From assembly GCF_041505935.1 (NCBI RefSeq), contig NZ_CP140110.1: a stretch of DNA of 64,000 nucleotides. One strand, given 5' to 3'. The notes under the pieces are model-generated. The model was given only the letters and a program-made list of their open reading frames with translations. It made no database searches and was not told the DNA's origin. Below, piece after piece: positions 24,251-32,808 of the stretch. How positions within the stretch are numbered: position 1 is the stretch's first letter; every line of letters begins with the position of its first letter. The position numbers and the translations under genes were made by a program. Source of the stretch: Fervidobacterium_A thailandense. Its GTDB lineage: Bacteria; Thermotogota; Thermotogae; Thermotogales; Fervidobacteriaceae.

Positions 24251-25329
24251 AGGATGATCAGCCCTCTTTCCAAGGTTGTGAGTACCGTGCAACCGTTCTC
24301 CGTGACGACGACGTCTTCCTCGATCCTTACACCGAATTCCCCTTCAAGGTAAATCCCAGGCTCAACCGTGACGACGTTGCCCACCTCAAGTGGTTTATCG
24401 TTTCGGTAGCTCAGGCTCGGACTTTCGTGTACTTCTAAGCCCAAGCCGTGACCGAGGCCGTGGCCAAAAAATTCACCGTAACCGGCCTCGTTGATGTGAT
24501 TCCTCGCAATCTCATCTATCTCTCTGCCCGTCTTTCCCGCCTTTATACCCTCGAGCGCCTTTTGCTGAGCTTCGTATACAATCCTGTGGACAAGTTTGAC
24601 ACGCTCGTTTGGTTCTCCTATACAAAAGACTCTGGTTATATCGCTGTTGTAACCCTTATACCTTGCACCCCAGTCGACAACAACCGGTTCTCCCTTTTCG
24701 ATGACCTTCTTGGAGGCCCTTCCGTGTGGTAACGCACTCCGTGGCCCTGATGCGATGATCGATTCGAAAGCTACATCCTCGGCTCCAAGGAGCTTTACCT
24801 GGTACTCGAGGTAAGCGGCAAGTTCGCTTTCCTTCATCCCGGGTCTTACGATCTCAAGCATCTTTCTGAAAGCTTCCTCGGCGATTTCAACGGCCACCTT
24901 TATCTGCTCTATCTCTTCTTCGGATTTCCTTGAGCGAACGTCCGATATTATGGCCGATATGTCCTCGATTTCGCAATTTACTTTCGATACGAGCGTCTCG
25001 TAGTGCGCCAGGGATATCTTATCCTTTTCAAGTCCAAGTTTCTTGACCTCCAAACTTGAGAGGATTTCCGCGATGCTGTCCAGGAAGGTTTTCGGAGGTA
25101 AGTACTTTACGAGCTCGAAATCACTCTCGCTCTTAACTTGCGTCCAGTACCTGGAATCGGTTAAGATGATGTGTCTCTTGGGTGTGATGATGAGCGCGGA
25201 AAAGCTTCCGGTGAAACCGGAAAGGTACCTTGTGGTAACGGTGTTGGAACTTTCGATATTAAGCACAAGGATAGCATCTATCCCACTTTGAAAGACTCGA
25301 TCTTTAACTTCTTGAAGGTGGTTGTTCAT
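24247..25329 (-). CDS. M24-family Xaa-Pro aminopeptidase
   Basis: 360 residues from ATG 25329 (GAGGAGG site); the open frame continues upstream through the tRNA region and that part is rejected. Creatinase-type N-terminal domain (to about 125), then the pita-bread fold with metal ligands in VVVDWGARYKGYNSDITRVF (two Asp), GHGLGHGLGLEVHE (His), VTVEPGIYLEG (Glu) and VRIEEDVVVT (Glu). It removes N-terminal residues before proline using two divalent metals. It overlaps the AtpZ-like gene, so it may be the first gene of the atp transcript. Confidence 0.93.
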   Translation of the reverse strand: MNNHLQEVKDRVFQSGIDAILVLNIESSNTVTTRYLSGFTGSFSALIITPKRHIILTDSRYWTQVKSESDFELVKYLPPKTFLDSIAEILSSLEVKKLGLEKDKISLAHYETLVSKVNCEIEDISAIISDVRSRKSEEEIEQIKVAVEIAEEAFRKMLEIVRPGMKESELAAYLEYQVKLLGAEDVAFESIIASGPRSALPHGRASKKVIEKGEPVVVDWGARYKGYNSDITRVFCIGEPNERVKLVHRIVYEAQQKALEGIKAGKTGREIDEIARNHINEAGYGEFFGHGLGHGLGLEVHESPSLSYRNDKPLEVGNVVTVEPGIYLEGEFGVRIEEDVVVTENGCTVLTTLERGLIIL

Positions 25330-25399
25330 TTCTTGGCCTCCTCTTCCGCTCCTGTGCCGTCGACTGTTCATAACAACGATTCGACGCATCGGGCGTGAC

Positions 25400-25475
25400 T
25401 GGCGTGCTCGGCGGGACTCGAACCCGCACACTCGGATCCGGAGTCCGATGCTCTATCCACTTGAGCTACGAGCAC
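25400..25475 (-). tRNA. tRNA-Arg (anticodon CCG)
   Basis: 76-nt cloverleaf on the minus strand with the CCA end encoded. Acceptor GTGCTCG/CGAGCAC pairs perfectly, discriminator G; D stem GCTC/GAGC; anticodon stem TCGGA/TCCGA around loop CTCCGGA (CCG); T arm GCGGG-TTCGAGT-CCCGC. It reads codon CGG. Its first ten bases overlap the 3' end of the YqgF-like gene. Confidence 0.96.
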
Positions 25476-26197
25476 GCGTCTTTAGTTTTGCAGAAGATCG
25501 TACGAATTTGGATGTTCTCTTGCATAAGGAGCTCCAAAATGTCGGACAAAAAGTGTCCGAAATCAACATTAATTATAATACAAAACTGCCTACTTTCAAT
25601 CTTCTTTTTTTCCACCCAGCTCAGAAGATCATCCCAAACTCTGAGCACGAAAAGACCGTTTTTGAACATGGTGTACGCGGTGTAAGGATCCCTCGAAAAT
25701 CCCACGGCCGCCGCGTCTTTGGAGTCAACGCGGAGCAGGGGACCGAGTTTTTCATCTATGGGAACTTCGAAAACGATGAGTGTTTGATTGTTTTCCAGCT
25801 TGCACACACCCTTATCTAACTCGCACTCGGTGGTTTTCTTCGAGAACTTTGTACCAGTTGCGGGGTTTTGGATAAAAGTAAGAAGGAGTTGTTCGGCACT
25901 GAAACGATCATCGTCGATTTTACCGTACGTTTTCGCCATCTTCGTTGTCAGGCGTTCGTCGACAAGGTAAACTTCTTTACCCAAGTCCAGTAACTTCAGC
26001 CCGAATTGTAGGACTTCGAATGTCTGAGAAGAGTAATTGCCACTCATCGAGAGTGGCAGACCAAGTATCACCTTGTCGTGCGCCTTTATCTTCTCAAATA
26101 ATTCCTTCTTGCTAACTGTTCCACTCTCGGCTACGAAGAGTGTACCGACCGCGTAACCGCATTTGACTTTACCGTAATCTACGGCGATTATAGTCAA
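25466..26197 (-). CDS. YqgF/RuvX-type nuclease-like protein with C-terminal extension
   Basis: About 243 residues. The start is TTG 26197 or GTG 26206, both after the recJ stop. Residues 1-120 match the YqgF/RuvX RNase H-like fold: IIAVDYGKVKCGYAVG with the first Asp, VILGLPLSMSG and VYLVDERLTT with a conserved Asp-Glu. Members act on 16S rRNA 5' ends or Holliday junctions. The usual length is near 140, so the last 110-120 residues are an extra domain that I do not recognise; it includes VFEVPIDEKLGPLLRVDSKDAAA. The stop codon TAG is formed by bases 8-10 of the tRNA-Arg gene. Confidence 0.78.
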   Translation of the reverse strand: MTIIAVDYGKVKCGYAVGTLFVAESGTVSKKELFEKIKAHDKVILGLPLSMSGNYSSQTFEVLQFGLKLLDLGKEVYLVDERLTTKMAKTYGKIDDDRFSAEQLLLTFIQNPATGTKFSKKTTECELDKGVCKLENNQTLIVFEVPIDEKLGPLLRVDSKDAAAVGFSRDPYTAYTMFKNGLFVLRVWDDLLSWVEKKKIESRQFCIIINVDFGHFLSDILELLMQENIQIRTIFCKTKDACS

Positions 26198-26222
26198 CGC
26201 CTCCACTGGTCTTTTCGTGTTT

Positions 26223-29174
26223 TCAAATTTCCACGCCGTAAACGTACCGCTCGTCAATCAGTTTGTAAACATCCCTAACACTCAGGGATTCCAGTTGCAT
26301 GGTGTACCGCTCAAAGTAACTCAGTTCAATCTCCCTCTCGCTCAGTCGCAACACACGTTCGGGTGAGAAGTCAACGGGATGGACGATGTTATCCTTTAGG
26401 CCACCAAGGTCGACGTAAATACTCCGTACCACACCCTTAGGTACCTGGAGGTTCGACACAAAGCTCTCGAATTCCTGCAACTTCATCGGCAGGTAAGTGT
26501 TGAGTTCGTCAACCAGTCTCTCGATCTCATCTTGTGCCGGGAAGAGTTTCCTGAGCATTTCCCGTTTCTTTACAATGTCCTGGGACGAATAGTTAAGTTG
26601 GAGGAGCACGGTTCCATCTCCACTCACCGCATCGATTATTTCACTGAAGGTGTAAGGAAAGTCGAAGAGTCTAACCTCTGCCTTTCCAAAAAGTGATGGT
26701 ATCGAGTCGTTGTTGGTCGACGAGACGAGTTTCTTTACCTTGTGCTTGCGCACCAAATTTGAGATTATCAGCCTCTGGAAAGGTGCAAGTTGCGGTGAGT
26801 AAAACACCACGTCCCTCGAGGATACTTTCTTCACGTAATGGTTGAAAAACGCTTCGACCGAGGAGTGTGAGGAGAACATGTAAACCAGGTGCGCACTACC
26901 GTTGTTGAGTGATTTCGGTTGGTTTCTCTTATCTTCAATGGAAAAATCGAGCTTCGAGTCCACTTCGTAGTAGGGAAGCGTTGTTTCAAAAGAATAGACC
27001 GTGGTAAAGAACGCCCTCTTTCCAAAGATTCTAACGATTCTGTCGTACAGGTTCGGTTCGATGTTTTTCAAGAACTGGATTTCGTTGAGAACAACGAAAT
27101 CGAACTCGTCCGGTGAAATCCCGAACTTGTCGGCACAAACAGCGTTTGTGATAACGTGCTGTCCCAAAGACCTGTTGAGTGAATTCACCAGCGTGAGTCC
27201 AGGTATGTTGTGTCTTTGGAGACTTTCGTAAACGTGCATCGCTTCCGTGCTCGACGGGTTGATTATGAGTAAACGCCCGTGTTTTGCAAGTTTGTAGAAA
27301 AACGCGTTTCGATAGGGCATTCGAAAACTTATCAGAACCGGAGGTTTTAGCTTGCAAAGTTCGGCAATCTTTGGCACGCGGGACATGATGTCGTCCTCAA
27401 AGTCGTTACTCCAGTACTCTTCTTCTTTCTGTTCGCGCCAGTTAGCGATGAACGAGTTTATGAACGCCCGTTCTACCATCTCGTTGTAACCAACGTTGTG
27501 TATCCTCAAATCTATGATATTCATCTGGATCGTGTTGTCCACGTACCTCAAATTACCCACGACATCCATTTTCACGAGCTGAGGTTGTATACCGAAGAGC
27601 TCACCCGGTGGAAGTTTTAATCCGAACCCGACACCTTCGATACTGCGAGCCGGCCCCTTTATCGTCAGCCTGACGTTGTAACCAGACTCTCCGAAGATTT
27701 TGAACCTCTCCACGTCGCTCTTCTCGATCAAAAAGACGGGCTCCGGATTACCGTGTCCGTACGGTTCGAGCATCTCGACGGCCTTTATCACGTCTTCGTT
27801 GATGTCCTCAACGGAGATCCTCTCGTCAATATAAACGACCGGTTCTGCCTGGATCATCTCCTCTGAAATCTTACCCTTAATCGCTTCTATCAGTTCTGGA
27901 ATCTTCTCCTCCCTGATCGTAAATCCGAGGGCCATCGTATGCCCGCCGAAGTCTTCGAAGATTTCGCGAAAGTCTTGAAGAAGTTCGATGATGTTGACCC
28001 CTTCAATACTTCTTGCCGAACCGCGTCCGAGTCCGTTCTCTATGGATATGACCATTACCGGTTTGTTGTAAAGGTGCACAAGCCTGGTTGCCACGATTCC
28101 AATGACACCCAAGTGCCAGCCGTAGCCGTACGCCACGACTACGGGTAGCTGGTGGAACCCGTGAGACTCTATCATCTGTACGGCCTCGTTGTAAATCTTC
28201 GCCTCTATCCCCTGCCTGGTGGCGTTGTAACCTAACAGGATTTCAACCAGCTCCGTTGCGTTGGCATCATCTTTGGTGATTATGAGCTTGAACGCATCCT
28301 CCGGCGAATCAAGTCTTCCGGCAGCGTTCAACTTCGGAGCAATCCTGTAACCGATATCCCTCGTACTGACAACACCAATACCGAGTTTTTGAAGTAGCTT
28401 GATTATTCCCAACTTGGCTGTAGTGTTAAGTTTCTTAAGACCTTCCCTCACGATGTACCTGTTCTCGTCGAGTAACTCCACCATATCCGCAACTGTGCCC
28501 AGCGCAACAAGATCAAGTAGCTCGTCGACCAGCGACGGATGTAAATTCAACCTTTCTGCCAGTGCACTGACCAGCTTGTAAGCTACTCCCACACCGGCGA
28601 ACCCTTTGAAGGGATAGGGATCGTCTGCGCGCTTCGGGTTAACGATCGCGTCCGCCTCCGGTAATACTTCTTTGGGTTCGTGGTGGTCCGTTATAACCAT
28701 CTTTATGCCGAGTTCACGAGCGCGTTTCGCTGCTTCGAAGGCTGTGATTCCACAATCAACAGTGAGAATCACTTTTACACTGTTGTTTGCAGCTTCTTCC
28801 ACAAATTGTGGCTGAACTCCGTAACCGTTGTCCAGCCGCTTGGGGATGTAGTAGTCCACGAGCCAGCCATTCTCGCTCAGGAAGGTGTAGAGCACGGCGG
28901 TACCGGTTATACCATCCACGTCGTAATCCCCGTGGACTACCACCTTCTCCCCATAATCGCGGGCTCGGAGAAGGATTTCCACGGCCTTATCCATATCGCG
29001 CATCAAAAACGGCGAACGCAGGATGCTCTTGGTGGGGGATAAGAACACGCGGGCATCTTGCACGTTCGTAATCCCGCGTATGACCAGCAACTTTGCGACC
29101 AGCCGCGGAACGTTCAGCTCACCGGCGAGCTGGTTGACCAAAGACTCATCAACTTGTCTGATTTCCCATCTCAT
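26223..29174 (-). CDS. recJ: Single-stranded-DNA exonuclease RecJ (long form)
   Basis: 983 residues, ATG 29174 after GAGGAGCTG. DHH-family motifs in the first 300 residues: VVHGDYDVDGITGTA, TVDCGI, ITDHHEP and ALGTVADMV; DHHA1 motif GGHTMALGF near residue 400; then an OB-like domain. The C-terminal about 400 residues go beyond the E. coli length (577) and include helicase-like segments (FVVLNEIQFLKNIEPN), as in long RecJ proteins of Thermotogota and Firmicutes. It degrades single strands 5' to 3' in recombination, base excision and mismatch repair. Confidence 0.93.
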   Translation of the reverse strand: MRWEIRQVDESLVNQLAGELNVPRLVAKLLVIRGITNVQDARVFLSPTKSILRSPFLMRDMDKAVEILLRARDYGEKVVVHGDYDVDGITGTAVLYTFLSENGWLVDYYIPKRLDNGYGVQPQFVEEAANNSVKVILTVDCGITAFEAAKRARELGIKMVITDHHEPKEVLPEADAIVNPKRADDPYPFKGFAGVGVAYKLVSALAERLNLHPSLVDELLDLVALGTVADMVELLDENRYIVREGLKKLNTTAKLGIIKLLQKLGIGVVSTRDIGYRIAPKLNAAGRLDSPEDAFKLIITKDDANATELVEILLGYNATRQGIEAKIYNEAVQMIESHGFHQLPVVVAYGYGWHLGVIGIVATRLVHLYNKPVMVISIENGLGRGSARSIEGVNIIELLQDFREIFEDFGGHTMALGFTIREEKIPELIEAIKGKISEEMIQAEPVVYIDERISVEDINEDVIKAVEMLEPYGHGNPEPVFLIEKSDVERFKIFGESGYNVRLTIKGPARSIEGVGFGLKLPPGELFGIQPQLVKMDVVGNLRYVDNTIQMNIIDLRIHNVGYNEMVERAFINSFIANWREQKEEEYWSNDFEDDIMSRVPKIAELCKLKPPVLISFRMPYRNAFFYKLAKHGRLLIINPSSTEAMHVYESLQRHNIPGLTLVNSLNRSLGQHVITNAVCADKFGISPDEFDFVVLNEIQFLKNIEPNLYDRIVRIFGKRAFFTTVYSFETTLPYYEVDSKLDFSIEDKRNQPKSLNNGSAHLVYMFSSHSSVEAFFNHYVKKVSSRDVVFYSPQLAPFQRLIISNLVRKHKVKKLVSSTNNDSIPSLFGKAEVRLFDFPYTFSEIIDAVSGDGTVLLQLNYSSQDIVKKREMLRKLFPAQDEIERLVDELNTYLPMKLQEFESFVSNLQVPKGVVRSIYVDLGGLKDNIVHPVDFSPERVLRLSEREIELSYFERYTMQLESLSVRDVYKLIDERYVYGVEI

Positions 29175-29355
29175 CAGCTCCTCAACCTTTCCAAATTAGA
29201 TTTTCTTTTTCTTCCCGTATTTTATCACAAAAACCACCGTTTTATGTTACAACATATTTTAGATTTCGATTTTGCGCCGGAAATCTTTGTTCGTTGTACG
29301 AATTTTTTGTGGTAGAATATTTCTGAGGACTCTGGAAGACGGGAGGGGCGGAAGG
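29175..29355. other. Divergent intergenic region between recJ and the amidohydrolase
   Basis: An AT-rich stretch with possible promoters in both directions: TAGAAT near 29312-29317 on the plus strand and TAAAAT near 29217-29222 on the minus strand. No -35 box at good spacing and no operator dyad stand out. Confidence 0.35.
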
Positions 29356-30510
29356 ATGAAGTTACTTATAAAAGGTGGAACCGTGGTTCCGATTGTTGGT
29401 GAGCCGTTTGTTGGGGATATACTGGTCGAAGATGGAAAGATAGCGAAACTTGGGAAGAATCTGCGGGTCAAAGCCGATCAAACGGTCGACGCAACGGGAA
29501 AGTACGTACTTCCAGGATTCATCGATGCGCATTCGCACATTGGATTGTACGAGGAAGCCGTCGGTTTTATGCAAGATGGTAACGAGATGACCGATCCGAT
29601 CACACCGGATGTTCGCGCGATCGATGCGTTCAATCCCTACGATGTGGCCATCAAACGGGCACTGTTGGGCGGTTTCACAACGGTTATGATCGTGCCCGGT
29701 AGTGCGAACGTGATAGGTGGGCAAGGTGCGATCCTGAAGTTCAAGAGCAACATCGTCGACAAGTGTATCGTTAGGGCACCAGCGGGGTTGAAAATGGCCA
29801 CCGGCGAGAATCCCAAGCGCGTCTACGGCGAGATGAAGAAGATGCCATCCACAAGGCTCGGCATCGCGGCACTGATGAGGAACTACTTTATGAAGGTCCA
29901 GGATTACATGGAGAAGAAACGCAGGGCGATAGAGAAGGACGGTGTTTTCCTCGACAGAGACCCGAAGCTCGAGGTTGGAGAACTCGTACTCCGTGGTGAG
30001 ATTCCAGCACGCGTGCACGCGCACCGTGCACAGGACATCGTAACGGCTATCCGCATTGCGAAGGAGTTCAACTTCAGATTGGTCATAGAGCATGGAACCG
30101 AAGCTTACAAAGTGGTCGATTATTTAGTTGAGAACAAGGTTCCTGTTGTCGTTGGACCTTTCGGATTCAGAACGAAGATAGAAACCAAGGATCTGACCTA
30201 CGAAAACGTCAGGATACTCAACGAAAAGGGTGTCCTGTGCGCTATCATGGTAGACCATCCGGTGACTCATCTGGAGTTTGCGAACATACATGCGGCTCTG
30301 GCTATGAAGTACGGTGCAAAGAAAGAAGACCTTTTGAAGATGTTGACAATTAACGCGGCGAAGATACTCGAAATAGATGACAGGGTTGGTTCCCTCGAAG
30401 TTGGAAAAGACGCGGATATCGTTATCTGGGACAACGACCCGTTCCTTCCACAAGCGCGCGTTGAAAAAGTCTTTATCGAAGGTGAGGAAGTACGTTGGTG
30501 GGGTGAGTGA
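29356..30510 (+). CDS. Imidazolonepropionase-like amidohydrolase
   Basis: 384 residues from ATG 29356 with GGAAGG just upstream. Metal-dependent amidohydrolase signatures: PGFIDAHSHIG (HxH), PARVHAHRAQDI, RLVIEHGTEAYK (His) and MVDHPVTH (Asp), with a C-terminal NAAKILEIDDRVGSLEVGKDADIVIWD typical of the superfamily. The substrate is not determined; dipeptidase, cyclic amide and imidazolone hydrolases all share these motifs. Its stop overlaps the GTG of the following dehydrogenase (GTGA), so the two are coupled, but I cannot infer a pathway. Confidence 0.88.
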   Translation: MKLLIKGGTVVPIVGEPFVGDILVEDGKIAKLGKNLRVKADQTVDATGKYVLPGFIDAHSHIGLYEEAVGFMQDGNEMTDPITPDVRAIDAFNPYDVAIKRALLGGFTTVMIVPGSANVIGGQGAILKFKSNIVDKCIVRAPAGLKMATGENPKRVYGEMKKMPSTRLGIAALMRNYFMKVQDYMEKKRRAIEKDGVFLDRDPKLEVGELVLRGEIPARVHAHRAQDIVTAIRIAKEFNFRLVIEHGTEAYKVVDYLVENKVPVVVGPFGFRTKIETKDLTYENVRILNEKGVLCAIMVDHPVTHLEFANIHAALAMKYGAKKEDLLKMLTINAAKILEIDDRVGSLEVGKDADIVIWDNDPFLPQARVEKVFIEGEEVRWWGE

Positions 30511-31475
30511 ATGTGAAAGTTTTTGTCACGTACGATATACCGGATAAGGGTATAAAGATGCTCCTTGAGCGCGGCTGCGAGGTCGACGTTTACAAAGGAG
30601 AAGAGTTTTTGACCAAAGAAGAGATGATGGAGCGAGCGGCCGATGCGGATGCGATCATCACGCAACTCAGAGATCCTATCGATAGGGAATTCATCTACTC
30701 GCTCAAAAAAGCGAAAATCATAGCGAACTACGCGGTGGGTTACAACAACATCGACGTCGGTGCGGCAAGAGAACGTGGCATCTACGTGACGAACACCCCC
30801 GGTGTGCTGACCGAGGCGACGGCCGATATCGCCTTCGCTCTCATCTTGGCGGTGGCAAGGAGGATTGTCGAGGCAGACCGGTTCGTGCGCGAGGGTAAAT
30901 TCGTAGGCTGGAAGCCGAAACTGTTTCTTGGATACGACCTGTTTGGAAAGACAATTGGAATCGTCGGTATGGGTCGTATAGGTCAAGCGGTTGCCAGGAG
31001 AGCCTTGGGCTTCGGCATGAGGGTCGTTTACCACAATCGGAGGAGGCTACCCGAGGATATCGAGCACCAATACCACGCAACGTACCTGCCTCTCGACGAA
31101 TTGATGAAGGTTTCCGATTTCATCTCCATCCACACGCCACTAACGAAGGAAACGTACCACTTGATCGATAGGGAAAGGATATCTTTGATGAAACCCACCG
31201 CCATACTTGTGAACACCGCACGCGGACCTGTTGTGGACGAACAGGCGCTTTACGAGGCACTTAAAGAAGGCAAGATCGCAGGTGCCGGGTTCGACGTCTA
31301 CGAAAACGAACCGGAGCTTACACCCGGACTTGAAAAGTTGGATAACGTTGTCCTGTTGCCGCACATCGGTTCGGCTACTTACGAAACGCGTGAGCGCATG
31401 TCGGAGATGGTGGCACTGAACATCATAGACGTGATGGAAGGAAGGATACCGAGGAACCTGGTGTACGAAATTTAA
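30507..31475 (+). CDS. D-2-hydroxyacid dehydrogenase (glyoxylate/hydroxypyruvate reductase type)
   Basis: 322 residues. NAD(P)-binding GMGRIGQAVARRALGFG near residues 152-168, the conserved substrate Arg in VNTARGPVVDE, catalytic Glu in FDVYENEP and His in VLLPHIGSATYETR. The overall pattern is closest to the GyaR/glyoxylate reductase group. The enzyme interconverts 2-oxoacids and D-2-hydroxyacids with NAD(P)H. GTG 30507 overlaps the upstream stop; GTG 30513 is an alternative. The operon ends at the terminator 31495-31517. Confidence 0.9.
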   Translation: MNVKVFVTYDIPDKGIKMLLERGCEVDVYKGEEFLTKEEMMERAADADAIITQLRDPIDREFIYSLKKAKIIANYAVGYNNIDVGAARERGIYVTNTPGVLTEATADIAFALILAVARRIVEADRFVREGKFVGWKPKLFLGYDLFGKTIGIVGMGRIGQAVARRALGFGMRVVYHNRRRLPEDIEHQYHATYLPLDELMKVSDFISIHTPLTKETYHLIDRERISLMKPTAILVNTARGPVVDEQALYEALKEGKIAGAGFDVYENEPELTPGLEKLDNVVLLPHIGSATYETRERMSEMVALNIIDVMEGRIPRNLVYEI

Positions 31476-31494
31476 GTGCAATATAAACATGCGA

Positions 31495-31517
31495 ACGCCC
31501 GCCAGGACGGCGGGCGT
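31495..31517. terminator. Bidirectional terminator between the dehydrogenase and flavodiiron genes
   Basis: Stem ACGCCCGCC / GGCGGGCGT with loop AGGAC, T-rich on the plus side (ATCTTTCATTT). It lies between two convergent genes. Confidence 0.8.
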
Positions 31518-31530
31518 ATCTTTCATTTGC

Positions 31531-32721
31531 TCATTCCTTAATAGCTTTGGCCATCTCGATCGCCAGTCTTCTCAACTTTTCAAAGTCCTCTTCCTTCGGT
31601 GTGAAGTTGACTTCCACCGGTTCACCAACCAATTTCCACTTGTTCTTCTCGATGTACTCGAGCAACCCTTTGACTCCTCCACCGCTCCATCCGTACGTTC
31701 CAAAGACTCCGAACACCCTGTTCGGTAGTCCCTTATGTGACAGGTTAATGACCAAATTCTCCATCGGCGGGAATATCCAGTTATTGTACGTACACGTGCC
31801 AAGGATGACACCCTTAAATCTCCAGATCTCGTTTATTATGAACGACTCATGCGTTGTGGAAGTGTTCATCACCCTAATGTTCTTCACACCTTCCTCAGCG
31901 AGCACTCTTGCGATATAGTCGGCCATCTTTTCCGTGTTACCGTACATCGTACCGTAAGCAATAACCACTCCCTCTTCGTACTCGTACTTACTCCAACGAT
32001 CGTAAGCTGAAACTATGTGCATCGGGTTGGTTCTCCAAACCGGTCCGTGCGTTGAGCAGATGACCTTAATTTCGAGTGAGCTGAGCTTTTGGAGTGCCTT
32101 TTGCACCATCGGACCAAATTTTCCAACGATGTTGGAATAATACCTTCTGATCTCGTTCTCAAAGTACTTGATGTCCACCTCATCGTCGAAGATACCGCCA
32201 TCAAGTGAACCGAAACCCCCGAACGCGTCTCCGGAGAACAGGATCTTGTCTTTCGTATCGTAAGTCATCATCGTCTCGGGCCAGTGTACCATCGGTGTCA
32301 TGAAGAACTTCAACGTCCTTGAACCGAGATTTATCTCGTCCCCGTCTTTAACCTCATGGAAGTTCGCATCGATATGGTACATGGCGCGTATAAACTCGAA
32401 GGTTTTCTTGTTTCCCACGATTTTAACATCCGGATACGCATGAACGATCGATGCGATGGCACCACTGTGGTCCGGCTCCATGTGGTTGATGATGAGGTAA
32501 TCCAGCTTCTTCCCGTTCAAGATTTGTGAGATCTTCTCGATGTATTCCCTCGTTTTGCTGACCTTAACCGTATCCACGAGGGCTGTTTTCTCGTCGACGA
32601 TGAGGTACGAGTTGTACGATACGCCCTTTGGCAACGGCCAGATATTCTCAAACAAGTGCGTATCCCTGTCGTTAACTCCCACATAGTAAACACCGTCAAC
32701 TATCTTTACAACGATCTCCAT
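31531..32721 (-). CDS. fprA: A-type flavodiiron protein (O2/NO reductase)
   Basis: 396 residues from ATG 32721, after GGGAGGTG. N-terminal metallo-beta-lactamase-like domain with di-iron ligands NHMEPDHSG, the His in PMVHWPETM, the Asp in FSGDAFGGFG and His in CSTHGPVW; C-terminal flavodoxin domain with the FMN loop YGTMYGNTEKMAD. It reduces O2 to water (or NO to N2O) with electrons from rubredoxin or NADH systems and protects anaerobes. It is a single-gene unit with its own promoter at 32766-32793, which overlaps a weak Rex-like sequence. Confidence 0.95.
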   Translation of the reverse strand: MEIVVKIVDGVYYVGVNDRDTHLFENIWPLPKGVSYNSYLIVDEKTALVDTVKVSKTREYIEKISQILNGKKLDYLIINHMEPDHSGAIASIVHAYPDVKIVGNKKTFEFIRAMYHIDANFHEVKDGDEINLGSRTLKFFMTPMVHWPETMMTYDTKDKILFSGDAFGGFGSLDGGIFDDEVDIKYFENEIRRYYSNIVGKFGPMVQKALQKLSSLEIKVICSTHGPVWRTNPMHIVSAYDRWSKYEYEEGVVIAYGTMYGNTEKMADYIARVLAEEGVKNIRVMNTSTTHESFIINEIWRFKGVILGTCTYNNWIFPPMENLVINLSHKGLPNRVFGVFGTYGWSGGGVKGLLEYIEKNKWKLVGEPVEVNFTPKEEDFEKLRRLAIEMAKAIKE

Positions 32722-32765
32722 TGTAACACCTCCCACGGGATGCGTACGAATTATCTTTCTATTGT

Positions 32766-32793
32766 ATTTTAACATAATTCACAAATGTATCAA
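32766..32793 (-). promoter_or_regulatory. Promoter of the flavodiiron gene
   Basis: Minus strand TTGATA (32793-32788), 16-base spacer, TAAAAT (32771-32766), 45 bases before the start codon. Within it TTGTGA-ATTATG-TTAAAA (32784-32767) is a degenerate match to a Rex-type operator. Confidence 0.6.
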
Positions 32794-32808
32794 GTTTAAA
32801 TCATTAAC

